DNA of 64,000 nucleotides, taken from the NCBI GenBank assembly GCA_964514395.1, contig CAZEQK010000013.1:1-64000 (forward strand), given 5' to 3'. How positions within the stretch are numbered: position 1 is the stretch's first letter; every line of letters begins with the position of its first letter. The stretch comes from CAZEQK01 sp964514395 (GTDB lineage Bacteria; Bacillota; Bacilli; Tepidibacillales; Tepidibacillaceae). A model generated the notes under the pieces. That model searched no databases. It had not been told where the DNA came from and worked only from the letters and a program-made list of their open reading frames with translations. This document shows, one piece after another, positions 46,145-55,964 of the stretch. A program made the position numbers and the translations under genes.

Positions 46145-46950
46145 AGAATTACCTCCCTAAAAGGAAAAACAGGTCCATCTGAACAAACCTTTTTAAAGCC
46201 TTTTTTATCTATTTCCTTCTCTACCCTCACAACACAGCCATAGCAAGCTCCTATTGCACAGCCCATTCGTTCTTCAAGGGACATATAGCCATCCATCTGA
46301 GCATCCATCCACTTGTTCTGTAGAGCCTTCATCATTCCTGTTGCACCGCAGGTATAAAAGATATCCCATTTATCATCTGCTTTGATTAAATCTAGTACCG
46401 TTCCTTTATTTCCAATACTACCATCATCAGAGGCAACCCTTGTTACCCCTAATTCAAGAAATTCTTTAATAGAATAAGCATCTTTCTTGGATTGATACCC
46501 TAATATGTTTGTTATTTTTATTCCTTTAGAAACAAGCTTTTTTGCTAGATAATATAAAGGTGGAATTCCTATACCTCCACCAATCAGGACCACATGCTGA
46601 TCCTTTTTTAGCTGATTGTACTCAAAGCCTTGTCCCAATGGTCCAAGGGCATCAATTATATCTCCCTCAGCTTTTTTACTTAATATTCTAGTACCTTCAC
46701 CCTCTACACGATAAATCATTTTTACTCTACTCTGTTTTTCATCATAATCATAGATGCTTATCGGTCTACGCAGCAAAGGTTCATAGTTTGCACTAACTCT
46801 AATATGCAAAAACTGACCTGGCAATGGATGAAAGCTGTAATTATTTTCTTTACTAAACTTATTTTCTGTACCTATAAGTTTTAATTCAATTAAATAGATA
46901 TGATCGGCTACCTCTTTATTTTCCACTACTTGAAAGATATATTGATCCAT
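46141..46950 (-). CDS. pyrK: Dihydroorotate dehydrogenase electron transfer subunit
   Basis: A 269-residue flavoprotein with an FAD-binding part (LLRRPISIYDYD), an NAD-binding part (VVLIGGGIGIPPLYYLAK) and a C-terminal [2Fe-2S] site with four cysteines, CAIGACYGCVVRV and KKVCSDGPVF. It passes electrons from PyrD to NAD. It overlaps the end of carB by 35 bases. Confidence 0.97.
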   Translation of the reverse strand: MDQYIFQVVENKEVADHIYLIELKLIGTENKFSKENNYSFHPLPGQFLHIRVSANYEPLLRRPISIYDYDEKQSRVKMIYRVEGEGTRILSKKAEGDIIDALGPLGQGFEYNQLKKDQHVVLIGGGIGIPPLYYLAKKLVSKGIKITNILGYQSKKDAYSIKEFLELGVTRVASDDGSIGNKGTVLDLIKADDKWDIFYTCGATGMMKALQNKWMDAQMDGYMSLEERMGCAIGACYGCVVRVEKEIDKKGFKKVCSDGPVFPFREVIL

Positions 46951-49900
46951 TACGGATATCCACCCTTTCTTCTTTCGTCATCAAATGGGCGCTAAATGTG
47001 ATGGATTCTAAGACACGAAGTAAAGCATAGGCAGTATCTAATGATGTTAAACAAGGCACGCCATATTCTACTGATTCTCTTCTAATTCTAAATCCATCAC
47101 GCTCGATATCCCTTCCTTTTGTTAGGGTGTTTATCACAAAATGAACATTTCGTGAACGAATTTCATCTACAATATTTGGTGTTCCCTCTCTAAGCTTGTT
47201 CACATATTCAACAGTAATATTGTGTCCTGATAAAAACTCAGCGGTTCCCTTTGTTGCTTTAATTTTAAAACCCAATTTATAGAATCGTTTAAATAAATCG
47301 AGTGCCTCTTTTTTATCCTTTTCGGCAATGGTCGCTAAGATCGTACCATATTCGGGTATATGAAAACCTGATGCAACTAACCCTTTATATAGAGCTTTTT
47401 CAAACTGTTGATCAATCCCAATGACTTCACCTGTTGACTTCATTTCTGGACCTAAAGTTACATCTACTCTTCTAAGCTTAGAGAACGAAAAGACAGGTAC
47501 CTTTACAGCCACATTATTGTTTACTGGCTCCACATATCCATCCTTATACCCTAGGCTTTGCAGTGTATTTCCTAATATACATTTTGTTGCAATATTGGCC
47601 ATCGGTATATTGGTCACTTTGCTTAAAAATGGAACTGTCCTTGATGATCTCGGATTTACCTCGATAACAAAAACTTCCTTTTCAAAAATGACAAACTGAA
47701 TGTTTAGTATTCCTTTGATTTGTAAGCCTAATGCCAGCCTTTTCGTCATTTCAACGATTTGATCTAATTCACTTTTTGTTAAGGTTTGAGGTGGATAAAC
47801 TGCAATGGAATCACCAGAGTGAACTCCGGCCTTTTCAATATGCTCCATGATCCCTGGGATTAATACATCCTCTCCATCACATATTGCATCTACCTCCACC
47901 TCTTTTCCAATCAGATAGCGATCGATGAGGACGGGGTGCTCAGCACTTACCTTCACTGCCTCTTCCATATATCTTGCTAGATCATCCTTGGAATAGATGA
48001 TTTCCATTGCTCTTCCACCAAGCACATAGGATGGTCGAACCAACACTGGATAACCTAAGCGCTCGGCCACTTGAATCCCTTCCTCTGGAGACATAACTGT
48101 GGAGCCAGGAGGCTGTTTAATCTTTAGTTCATTAAGTAACTGTTCGAATCTCTTTCTATCTTCTGCTTTGTCGATAGAATCTAAGGAGGTTCCAAGAATA
48201 TTTATCCCTTCACCAACTAGTCGATCGGCTAGATTTATTGCGGTTTGTCCACCAAACTGAACAATAACACCGATAGGATTTTCCTTTTTAATCACATGAA
48301 AAACATCCTCGAAGGTTAAGGGCTCAAAGTATAATTTATTTGATATATTAAAATCCGTTGAAACGGTTTCGGGATTATTATTAATGATGATGGCTTCGTA
48401 TCCTAATTCTTGAATGGCCCATACAGCGTGGACGGTAGAATAATCGAATTCGATGCCTTGCCCAATTCTTATCGGTCCTGAGCCAATAACAATGATGCTT
48501 GGCTTTTCACTAGGTATTACCTCGTCCTCCACTTCATAGCTAGAATAATAATATGGCGTATAGGATTCAAATTCTGCTGCACATGTGTCCACCATTTTAT
48601 AAACTGGTCTAATATCGAAAAGTTCTCGCTGACGACTAATCTCTTTTTCCTCTTCATTTCTTAAAAGAGCAAGCTGTTTATCAGAGAACCCTAATCGTTT
48701 CCAACGATAGAGTGACGTTTTTGTTATTGGCTGAGATGTAATGTCTCTCTCCATCAATACTAATTGGTTTATTTTATATAAGAAGAACCTGTCAATTTTC
48801 GTTTCTGCATATACTTCTTCAAAGGTACCATCTCTCCTAAACCATTCCGCTATATACCATAAACGTTCATCGTTAGGAATGATTATTTTTTCCCATAAAT
48901 CTTCTTCAGCTACTAATTCGAGCTGCAGGGATGGATTATATAAGCCTTCATGTCCAAGTTCTAATGAACGAATCGCTTTCTGTAATGATTCTTCAAAATT
49001 CCTGCCAATCGCCATGACTTCACCAGTTGCCTTCATTTGTGTGCCTAACTTACGATTTGCCGTAAGAAACTTGTCAAATGGCCATCTTGGTATCTTTGTC
49101 ACCACATAATCTAATGCTGGTTCATAGCTTGCATAGGTGTTTTTGGTAATTGGATTTTTTATTTCATCAAGGCTATAGCCCATTGCTATTTTTGATGCGA
49201 TTTTTGCTATAGGATAACCTGTAGCCTTTGATGCTAATGCACTAGAACGACTCACTCGTGGATTGACTTCTATTACATAATAGTTTTCACTATAAGGATC
49301 AAGAGCATATTGAACATTACAACCGCCTTGAATATTTAAAGCATCCACAATTTTTAATGCAGAGGTCCTAAGTAGTTGATACTCTCGATCTGATAGTGTT
49401 TGACTAGGAGCGACGACAATACTATCTCCTGTGTGTACGCCTACAGGATCAAAATTCTCCATATTACACACAACAATCTTATTGCCGTTTTTATCTCGCA
49501 TGACCTCATATTCAATTTCCTTGTAGCCTAATAGACTACGTTCAAGCAGCACCTGATGAATTGGACTAGCTTCTAAACCATTTCTCATGGTTTCCTTTAG
49601 CTGATCCATATTATATGCTATGCCGCCACCTGTACCTCCTAATGTATATGCTGGGCGAATGATAACAGGAAAACCGACCTTTTCAACAAATGGATATGCC
49701 TCTTCTAAGTGATAAACGATTAAGCTTTCTGCTATTGATTCTTCAATCTCGTTCATCATTTTTCGGAATTTTTCCCTATCTTCAGCCGTCTTAATTGTTT
49801 CAACATTTGTACCTAGTAGTTGGATATCAAGCTCAGCTAAGATACCATCCTTCTCTAGTTCAACAGCAAGGTTTAAAGCAGTCTGCCCCCCAAGTGTTGC

Positions 49901-50161
49901 TAGTAGCCCATCCGGCTTTTCAGTCCTTATTATTTTCTTTAAAAAACTTAATGTTAGGGGCTCCATATATACCCTATCTGCTATTTCGAGATCTGTCATT
50001 ATCGTTGCTGGATTACTATTTACTAACACAACCTCTAATCCCTCTTCCTTAAGGGCTTGACAGGCTTGAGTTCCTGCATAGTCGAATTCGGCTGCTTGGC
50101 CAATGGTAATTGGTCCTGAACCAATCACCATCACCTTTTTCAATCCCTGCTGTTTAGGCAT
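46916..50161 (-). CDS. carB: Carbamoyl-phosphate synthase large subunit
   Basis: A 1081-residue enzyme with two homologous ATP-grasp halves (GSGPITIGQAAEFDYAG near the N-terminus and GSGPIRIGQGIEFDYS in the second half) and a C-terminal MGS-like allosteric domain. It makes carbamoyl phosphate from bicarbonate and ammonia supplied by CarA. The length and motifs are complete. An AGGAGGG site precedes the start and the gene overlaps carA. It is part of the pyr operon and so is likely the pyrimidine-regulated isozyme. Confidence 0.97.
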   Translation of the reverse strand: MPKQQGLKKVMVIGSGPITIGQAAEFDYAGTQACQALKEEGLEVVLVNSNPATIMTDLEIADRVYMEPLTLSFLKKIIRTEKPDGLLATLGGQTALNLAVELEKDGILAELDIQLLGTNVETIKTAEDREKFRKMMNEIEESIAESLIVYHLEEAYPFVEKVGFPVIIRPAYTLGGTGGGIAYNMDQLKETMRNGLEASPIHQVLLERSLLGYKEIEYEVMRDKNGNKIVVCNMENFDPVGVHTGDSIVVAPSQTLSDREYQLLRTSALKIVDALNIQGGCNVQYALDPYSENYYVIEVNPRVSRSSALASKATGYPIAKIASKIAMGYSLDEIKNPITKNTYASYEPALDYVVTKIPRWPFDKFLTANRKLGTQMKATGEVMAIGRNFEESLQKAIRSLELGHEGLYNPSLQLELVAEEDLWEKIIIPNDERLWYIAEWFRRDGTFEEVYAETKIDRFFLYKINQLVLMERDITSQPITKTSLYRWKRLGFSDKQLALLRNEEEKEISRQRELFDIRPVYKMVDTCAAEFESYTPYYYSSYEVEDEVIPSEKPSIIVIGSGPIRIGQGIEFDYSTVHAVWAIQELGYEAIIINNNPETVSTDFNISNKLYFEPLTFEDVFHVIKKENPIGVIVQFGGQTAINLADRLVGEGINILGTSLDSIDKAEDRKRFEQLLNELKIKQPPGSTVMSPEEGIQVAERLGYPVLVRPSYVLGGRAMEIIYSKDDLARYMEEAVKVSAEHPVLIDRYLIGKEVEVDAICDGEDVLIPGIMEHIEKAGVHSGDSIAVYPPQTLTKSELDQIVEMTKRLALGLQIKGILNIQFVIFEKEVFVIEVNPRSSRTVPFLSKVTNIPMANIATKCILGNTLQSLGYKDGYVEPVNNNVAVKVPVFSFSKLRRVDVTLGPEMKSTGEVIGIDQQFEKALYKGLVASGFHIPEYGTILATIAEKDKKEALDLFKRFYKLGFKIKATKGTAEFLSGHNITVEYVNKLREGTPNIVDEIRSRNVHFVINTLTKGRDIERDGFRIRRESVEYGVPCLTSLDTAYALLRVLESITFSAHLMTKEERVDIRNGSIYLSSSGK

Positions 50162-51248
50162 ACCGTTTTCCCTCCTTCGATTTCTTCATTTGTTCAATAA
50201 ATTTATCGAATAAATAAGAATTGTCATAAGGACCAGGTGATGCTTCTGGATGATATTGCACGGAAAATGCAGGCGCTTCTTTATGCTCTAAACCTTCAAC
50301 CGTGTTGTCATTCACCGCGATATGGGTGACGGTAAGTGAACTTTCAACAAGGGACTTTTCCGTGACAGTATAGCCATGATTTTGTGACGTCATATAGATA
50401 AGGTTCGTTGCTAGATCCTTCACAGGATGATTCACTCCTCGATGTCCAAACTTTAATTTTTCTGTATCCGCACCATTAGCTAGTGCAAATAATTGATGAC
50501 CAAGACAAACGCCAAAGAGAGGTATCTTTTCTTCTATTAGTTTAGTTATGATCTCATTCATCCCTTTTACATCCTTTGGATCTCCAGGCCCATTTGAAAG
50601 TAAGACACCATCAGGATTCAATTCTTTTATTTCTTCAAAGGTTGAATGGTAGGGAACCACCGTCACCTCACAATGTCTTTCGAGTAGCTCTCTTAATATA
50701 CCCTGTTTATAGCCAAAGTCCATTAAGACTACCCTATGACTCCTTCCAGGCATGGTGAATTTCTGTTTAATGGACACACTTGCCACTTGATTTGTTGGAA
50801 GATTACTTTTTAGCTTTCCCATAGCCTCTTCCTTATTCATATCATTTGTCGTAATAAGGGCCTTCATGGTCCCTTGCTGTCTAATTTTTTTTGTGATCAT
50901 TCTTGTATCAATGCCTGAAATCCCTAGAATATCATGCTCCTTTAAAAATTGATCAATAGGTTTCTTATTTCTCCAGTGGGATGGATATGTTGCATGCTCT
51001 TTTACTATAAAAGCAAATAATCTTGGTTTAACGGACTCAAAATCCTCATGATTAATCCCATAATTTCCGATTAGAGGATAGGTCATAACAACAAATTGTC
51101 CATAATAGGAAGGATCGGTTAATACCTCTTGATACCCAGTCATACCTGTATTGAATACAATTTCGCCGATTGATTCACCTGTTGCACCAAATGATTCACC
51201 AATAAAAGTCGTTCCATCCTCTAAGAATAGCTTTGCTATTTCATTCAT
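50154..51248 (-). CDS. carA: Carbamoyl-phosphate synthase small subunit (glutaminase)
   Basis: A 364-residue class I glutamine amidotransferase. The catalytic Cys is in FGVCLGHQLFAL and the His/Glu in QYHPEASPGP. LFLEDGTTFIGESFG is the normal N-terminus. The ATG at 51248 has AGGAGG about ten bases before it; the in-frame ATG at 51308 is inside pyrC and lacks a site. It lies before carB in the pyr operon. Confidence 0.96.
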   Translation of the reverse strand: MNEIAKLFLEDGTTFIGESFGATGESIGEIVFNTGMTGYQEVLTDPSYYGQFVVMTYPLIGNYGINHEDFESVKPRLFAFIVKEHATYPSHWRNKKPIDQFLKEHDILGISGIDTRMITKKIRQQGTMKALITTNDMNKEEAMGKLKSNLPTNQVASVSIKQKFTMPGRSHRVVLMDFGYKQGILRELLERHCEVTVVPYHSTFEEIKELNPDGVLLSNGPGDPKDVKGMNEIITKLIEEKIPLFGVCLGHQLFALANGADTEKLKFGHRGVNHPVKDLATNLIYMTSQNHGYTVTEKSLVESSLTVTHIAVNDNTVEGLEHKEAPAFSVQYHPEASPGPYDNSYLFDKFIEQMKKSKEGKRYA

Positions 51249-51253
51249 GCTTA

Positions 51254-52531
51254 TCAATCCTCCTGCTTCCAGACTAATTGTCCATCTACAATAGTATAAA
51301 GTGGCCAACCATATAATTCTTTGCCATGAAAAGGAGTGTTTCTTCCTTTAGAGGCAAATTCTCCTTTATTAACTACTCGTGGATTTTTAATATCGATGAT
51401 GGCTATATCTGCTGTTTTATTTAATTCTATTATTCCACCTTGAAGTTTAAATATTTCAGATGGATTTGTGGATAACCAATTAATCAACCTTTCAAGCTCT
51501 ATTCCATTTTCCATTACAAATTGAGTATACATAAGTGGGAATGCTGTTTCTAAACCAACAATTCCAAAGGGAGCATCGATGATTCCTTTCTTCTTCTCTG
51601 CTTCTGTATGGGGGGCGTGATCTGTCGCAATAATATCAATGGTTCCATCTAGCAAGCCTTCTAATAGCTCGTTTCGATCATCCTTGGTACGTAGAGGGGG
51701 ATTCATCTTAAATGAACTGTAGGGCTCTCTTATATCATCCTCTGTCAGTAATAGATGATGTGGGGTTACTTCTGCGGTAATATTGATTCCCTTTGCTTTT
51801 GCTTCCCTTATTAGCTCCACAGACTTACTACTACTTACATGACAGATATGGTAATGAACTCCTGTTAACTCTGCTAGCATCATTTCCTTTGCCAATTGAA
51901 CATATTCGGATTCTGATGGAATTCCTGGTATTCCAAGCTCCTTTGCTTTTTCCCCGTCATGAATCACCCCTTTATTTGCTAATGATTCATCCTCACAATG
52001 TGATATGATTGGCATATTTAGACTAGCCGCTTTTTCCATCGCCCTCTTCATCACAAGACCTGTTTGTATCCCTTTACCATCGTCTGAAAACCCTATCGTT
52101 CCATGCTCCTTCAATGTCTGCATATCTGTTAATTCTTTCCCTTGTTCACCCTTTGTAATCGCAGCAATCTGTAAAACCTTTGTCTTCTTTACTTCTTTGC
52201 TTTTATGATGAACAAAATCCAGCAAATCAGCATGATCGATAACAGGATTTGTATTAGGCATGGCAGCAATTTGGGTGAACCCACCCCTTGCAGCTGCTGA
52301 TACTCCTGTTTCAATCGTTTCCTTTTCTTCAAATCCTGGCTCCCTTAAATGAACATGCATATCAATCAGCCCAGGAATCACGATATGCTCCTTTGCATCA
52401 ATTACTTCATCGTCTTCCTTTATCTCTATACCTTCACTTATCTCCTTTATAAGACCATCCTTAATCAGCATATCTCCGATAAACCAATCGTTTTGGTACC
52501 AGATGGTTCCTTTTTTAATGATAATAGCCAA
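51254..52531 (-). CDS. pyrC: Dihydroorotase
   Basis: A 425-residue zinc amidohydrolase of the type I class. DMHVHLREPGFEEKET carries the metal-binding His-x-His and the substrate Arg. HICHVSS, IATDHAPH and the Asp in ATDHAP complete the active site. It closes carbamoyl aspartate to dihydroorotate. The start is a TTG at 52531 eight bases after GGAGG, and it overlaps the end of pyrB. Confidence 0.97.
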   Translation of the reverse strand: MAIIIKKGTIWYQNDWFIGDMLIKDGLIKEISEGIEIKEDDEVIDAKEHIVIPGLIDMHVHLREPGFEEKETIETGVSAAARGGFTQIAAMPNTNPVIDHADLLDFVHHKSKEVKKTKVLQIAAITKGEQGKELTDMQTLKEHGTIGFSDDGKGIQTGLVMKRAMEKAASLNMPIISHCEDESLANKGVIHDGEKAKELGIPGIPSESEYVQLAKEMMLAELTGVHYHICHVSSSKSVELIREAKAKGINITAEVTPHHLLLTEDDIREPYSSFKMNPPLRTKDDRNELLEGLLDGTIDIIATDHAPHTEAEKKKGIIDAPFGIVGLETAFPLMYTQFVMENGIELERLINWLSTNPSEIFKLQGGIIELNKTADIAIIDIKNPRVVNKGEFASKGRNTPFHGKELYGWPLYTIVDGQLVWKQED

Positions 52532-53432
52532 TGTCTTCGCCTCCTAGTGCTCTTTCAATAACTGCCATTCTCACAAAAACTCCGTTTGCTATCTGTTCAA
52601 ATATTTTTGACTGTGCATGCTCTACTACCACATCATCCATCTCTACTCCTCGATTTACAGGGGCAGGATGTAAAATGATAGCATCAGGATGAAGATAAGC
52701 TAATCTCTTCTTTGTTAGACCATATTTTTGGTTATATTCCTCGACTGAATCTACTAAGCTAATGGTCTGCCGTTCAAATTGAATTCTAAGCATCATCACC
52801 ACATTTGCTTGAGCAATTGCTTCATCAATCGGTAAATATTCTTCATGAAGATCATCCGGAATTAGATTACTTGGTCCACTTAATATGATGTTTGCTCCAA
52901 ATTTTTTTAATACATTAATATTAGAACGGGCTACACGACTATGGGCAATATCACCAATAATAGCTACCTTTAATCCCTTTATTGTTGAAAAATATTTTCT
53001 GATGGTATATAAATCTAATAAAGCCTGAGTTGGATGGGCGATTCTTCCTTCACCAGCATTGATTATTTTTACATTGATTGCTCCCTTTAATTTCTCTAAG
53101 GTATTTTCCTCAGATAGGCGAATAACCGCGACGTCAATCCCTAAGGATTCAAAGGTTTTAAGGGTATCATATAGGGTTTCTCCTTTTTGGATACTAGAAG
53201 CACCACTTTGGAAATTCAAGACATTAGCACCGAGCTTTTTTTCAGCTACTTCAAAGGAGAATCTTGTTCTTGTACTAGGCTCTAAAAAAAGATTTGCAAT
53301 GAATTTATCTCGAAAGACAGATGATATATTAGGTAAGCCTTGTTGTTTGGTTTCAAAATACTGAGCTATGGATAACAGCTTTTCAATTTCATATACAGTT
53401 AAATCGTTACAGGATATTAAATGTTCTCCCAT
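52515..53432 (-). CDS. pyrB: Aspartate carbamoyltransferase catalytic subunit
   Basis: A 305-residue enzyme. EPSTRTRFSFE binds carbamoyl phosphate, and HPTQALLDLYT and LHPAPVNRG are further active-site motifs. It transfers the carbamoyl group to aspartate. As in Bacillus there is no pyrI regulatory subunit. The ribosome site AGGAG lies directly after repeat copy 2, which has inserted between the attenuator and the gene. Confidence 0.97.
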   Translation of the reverse strand: MGEHLISCNDLTVYEIEKLLSIAQYFETKQQGLPNISSVFRDKFIANLFLEPSTRTRFSFEVAEKKLGANVLNFQSGASSIQKGETLYDTLKTFESLGIDVAVIRLSEENTLEKLKGAINVKIINAGEGRIAHPTQALLDLYTIRKYFSTIKGLKVAIIGDIAHSRVARSNINVLKKFGANIILSGPSNLIPDDLHEEYLPIDEAIAQANVVMMLRIQFERQTISLVDSVEEYNQKYGLTKKRLAYLHPDAIILHPAPVNRGVEMDDVVVEHAQSKIFEQIANGVFVRMAVIERALGGEDIGYYH

Positions 53433-53452
53433 TTCTGCTCTCCTTTTTATTG

Positions 53453-53576
53453 ATCTTCGGTTTCAACAAGACTCCCTCTTCAACACCGTAAGAGGGAGTT
53501 GTTTCAATCCTCGAAATAAGGGCGACTAAGGTTCAGGTGGAGATTAAAAACTCCATCTGAACCAAGTCTTCTTTAT
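53453..53576. repeat. Interspersed hairpin repeat, copy 2 (internally deleted) in the pyrB leader
   Basis: This copy has the same two ends and outer hairpins as the copies at 38210-38385 and 60295-60472 but lacks the central about 55 bp (it reads GGGCGACTAAGG where the others have the central palindrome). It sits between the PyrR attenuator terminator (53597-53632) and the pyrB start (53432). The rest of the 399-bp gap between uraA and pyrB is the attenuator. Confidence 0.9.
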
Positions 53577-53596
53577 CTGAAACGAGAATAGTGATG

Positions 53597-53632
53597 AAAA
53601 AAGGTCTTCTTACCATGGTAAGAAGACCTTTT
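53597..53632 (-). terminator. PyrR-controlled terminator before pyrB
   Basis: On the minus strand AAAGGTCTTCTTACC pairs with its complement around a CATG centre and ends in a T-run. It is the terminator of the third pyr attenuator. Confidence 0.9.
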
Positions 53633-53740
53633 AGAAAGCATATACCTATCCCTATATTATTTGCAGTGAATGATATAGATATGCGTATCATCTATGTTTT
53701 TCATCAGTTTAACTAGGGATAACCAGCTTTTTAAAGATGC

Positions 53741-53766
53741 AACCTTACCAGACTCTCTGGACTGAT
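53741..53766 (-). promoter_or_regulatory. PyrR RNA-binding site 3 (uraA-pyrB leader)
   Basis: The minus-strand RNA reads TCAGTCCAGAGAGTCTGGTAAGG, the PyrR anti-antiterminator loop with the consensus CAGTCCAGAGAG...CTGG..AAGG. Binding of PyrR-UMP releases the terminator downstream. Confidence 0.9.
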
Positions 53767-53831
53767 TTAAAGGTGATTCATCTACTCACTCTCTATTCTT
53801 AAACCCCTGCATTAACAGTGTTGTTCACTGA

Positions 53832-55118
53832 TTATTTTTCTACTTTTGTTTCATTTTGATCAATCAGTTCTGCCGATTGTCTAGGTAAAATTAAATTTAA
53901 TATGATACCTATAATCGTTGCTAGTGCCATTCCTTCGATATCTAAATGAATTCCTTCTATCCTAATAGCTGCGCCACCAACACCGATGACTAAAATCACA
54001 GATGCGATTACTAAATTACGTTTGTCATTAAAATCAATACCACTTTCTACTAGCATCCTTAAACCTGCAGATGCGATGATACCGAATAAAAGAATGGATA
54101 CTCCACCCATTACAGCAGGAGGAACCGTTTGAATCAAAGCTCCTAATTTTCCAATGAAAGCAAAACCTGTTGCAAAAATCGCTGCACCACCGATGACATA
54201 TACACTAAATACTCTTGTAATAGCAATAACACCAATATTTTCTCCATAGGTTGTATTAGGAGGCCCACCAATTAAGGCTGCTATCGATGTCGCAATCCCG
54301 TCCCCTAATAATGAACGGTGTAAGCCAGGGTCCTTTACAAGATCACGCTCCATAATGCTACCCGTAACCATTAAATGACCGATATGCTCAGTAATGGTAA
54401 CAAGGGCTACTGGCACCATTACAAATGCTGCCTTTAAAGAAACCTGAGGAAAAGTAAATTGTGGCATGGCAAACCAGCTTGCTTCATGAACGGGTGTTAA
54501 ATCAACAATACCGACAAGAAAAGCTACTGTATATCCACCGACAATTCCTAATAAAATCGGGATGACTCCTAAGAATCCTCTAAACATAGTACTCGCGATG
54601 ATTGCAATAGCAAGTGTCACTAATGCCACAAGAAAATGCTTCATAGAGTAGATGGATTGACCATCGACTGTTATATTCATCGCCATATTAACTGCCACAC
54701 TGGCTAAGCCTAACCCGATGACTATAACAACAGAGCCTATAACAACTGGTGGTAAAATCTTATTTAACCATTCAGATCCAAATCTATAAATAAGTAAAGC
54801 TATGATTCCGTATAGTAATCCTGCTAAAAATGCTCCAAACATTGCAGAGCCAACGCCATCTGACTGGGAAAGCGAGATAATCGGTGCAATAAATGCAAAG
54901 GATGATCCTAAGTATGCAGGAATCTTACCCTTTGTAATGAATAGATAGGCAAGTGTTCCTATTCCACTACTCAAAAGGGCAATCGATGGGCTTAATCCAG
55001 TTAAGATAGGTACTAAAATCGTAGCTCCAAACATTGCAAAAAGATGCTGGAAGCTTAATGCAACCCATTTCACTGGATTTGGTTTTTCATTGACATCCAT
55101 AAAATCTTGTTCTTTCAT
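53832..55118 (-). CDS. pyrP: Uracil permease (UraA/PyrP, NAT family)
   Basis: A 428-residue integral membrane protein of the NCS2/UraA family with about 14 helices. VALSFQHLFAMFGATILVP and GGPPNTTYGENIGVIAITRV are typical of uracil permeases. It imports uracil. The ATG at 55118 is preferred (AGGAGG eight bases before it); the TTG before it is in frame. It lies between two PyrR attenuators, as pyrP does in B. subtilis. Confidence 0.95.
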   Translation of the reverse strand: MKEQDFMDVNEKPNPVKWVALSFQHLFAMFGATILVPILTGLSPSIALLSSGIGTLAYLFITKGKIPAYLGSSFAFIAPIISLSQSDGVGSAMFGAFLAGLLYGIIALLIYRFGSEWLNKILPPVVIGSVVIVIGLGLASVAVNMAMNITVDGQSIYSMKHFLVALVTLAIAIIASTMFRGFLGVIPILLGIVGGYTVAFLVGIVDLTPVHEASWFAMPQFTFPQVSLKAAFVMVPVALVTITEHIGHLMVTGSIMERDLVKDPGLHRSLLGDGIATSIAALIGGPPNTTYGENIGVIAITRVFSVYVIGGAAIFATGFAFIGKLGALIQTVPPAVMGGVSILLFGIIASAGLRMLVESGIDFNDKRNLVIASVILVIGVGGAAIRIEGIHLDIEGMALATIIGIILNLILPRQSAELIDQNETKVEK

Positions 55119-55143
55119 CAAATAATCCTCCTCATGTTTGCAA

Positions 55144-55176
55144 CAAAAAACCTCTTAACTGGCGTAAGAGGTTTTT
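55144..55176 (-). terminator. PyrR-controlled terminator before uraA/pyrP
   Basis: On the minus strand AAAACCTCTTA pairs with TAAGAGGTTTT and is followed by a T-run, between pyrR and the permease gene. Confidence 0.9.
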
Positions 55177-55212
55177 GGTAAAAAGAGAAGATACTCGGTT
55201 CTCTTTATCCAA

Positions 55213-55240
55213 CTCCTTGCCAGTCTCACAGGACTGAATT
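55213..55240 (-). promoter_or_regulatory. PyrR RNA-binding site 2 (end of pyrR)
   Basis: The RNA reads TTCAGTCCTGTGAGACTGGCAA then GGAG, close to the PyrR loop consensus. It overlaps the pyrR stop codon. Confidence 0.9.
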
Positions 55241-55787
55241 AAAGGGCGGTTTTTTGTTGTATTATCACTTGTTCTTTTTGGTCCACTTCTGTTAACTGAA
55301 CGGAAATAATTTCTTTCTTCGATGTCGGTACATTTTTACCAATATAATCTGGTCGTATAGGAAGCTCACGATGACCACGATCAATCAGTACAGCTAATTG
55401 AATCAATTGAGGCCTACCAATATCAATCAGTGCATCTAATGCTGCTCTGACAGTCCTACCTGTAAACAAAACGTCATCAACAAGGATGATTTTCCTGTTG
55501 GTCACATCAAAGGGAATCGTGCTACCCTGTAATACAGGTTGGTCTCCCTTTTCCGTTAAATCATCTCGATAGAGAGTGATATCAATCTCGCCAATTGGTA
55601 CTTCATGACCTTCAATTTTCTTAATTCTTTCAGCTAAACGTTTTGCTAAGTAAATTCCTCTTGTTTTAATTCCAACAAGCACCAAGCCATCAATTCCTTT
55701 ATTCTTCTCGAGGATTTCATGGGCGATTCTTGTCAGACCTCTATTTATCGCTACTTCATCTAACAGTACTCTTTGTTCCAAAGTCAT
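55239..55787 (-). CDS. pyrR: Pyrimidine operon attenuation protein PyrR
   Basis: A 182-residue member of the phosphoribosyltransferase fold. KIILVDDVLFTGRTVRAALDALID is the PRPP-binding motif, so it probably also has uracil phosphoribosyltransferase activity. With UMP or UTP it binds the three loops in this operon and favours termination. The ATG at 55787 follows AGGAGGTGAGC; an in-frame GTG at 55793 is part of that site. It is the first gene of the pyr operon. Confidence 0.97.
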   Translation of the reverse strand: MTLEQRVLLDEVAINRGLTRIAHEILEKNKGIDGLVLVGIKTRGIYLAKRLAERIKKIEGHEVPIGEIDITLYRDDLTEKGDQPVLQGSTIPFDVTNRKIILVDDVLFTGRTVRAALDALIDIGRPQLIQLAVLIDRGHRELPIRPDYIGKNVPTSKKEIISVQLTEVDQKEQVIIQQKTAL

Positions 55788-55839
55788 GCTCACCTCCTAT
55801 ATCGTCGTTGGTGACGGATGCCTAACCTATTCAGCGCAT

Positions 55840-55870
55840 AAAAATAAGCTTCTGCAAGAGACAGAAGCTT
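55840..55870 (-). terminator. PyrR-controlled terminator in the pyrR leader
   Basis: AAGCTTCTG pairs with CAGAAGCTT (loop of seven) and the minus strand continues into a T-rich run. It is the first attenuator of the pyr operon. Confidence 0.9.
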
Positions 55871-55911
55871 AGTGATAGCTATAAATAGGTATATGAAAAG
55901 AGTAACCCGAT

Positions 55912-55936
55912 CACCTTGTCAGCCTCTCTGGACTGT
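55912..55936 (-). promoter_or_regulatory. PyrR RNA-binding site 1 (pyrR leader)
   Basis: The RNA reads ACAGTCCAGAGAGGCTGACA then AGGTG, nearly the textbook PyrR-binding loop. Confidence 0.93.
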
Positions 55937-55964
55937 TTTAAAGGACTTTTCAATTGTTGTTCTC

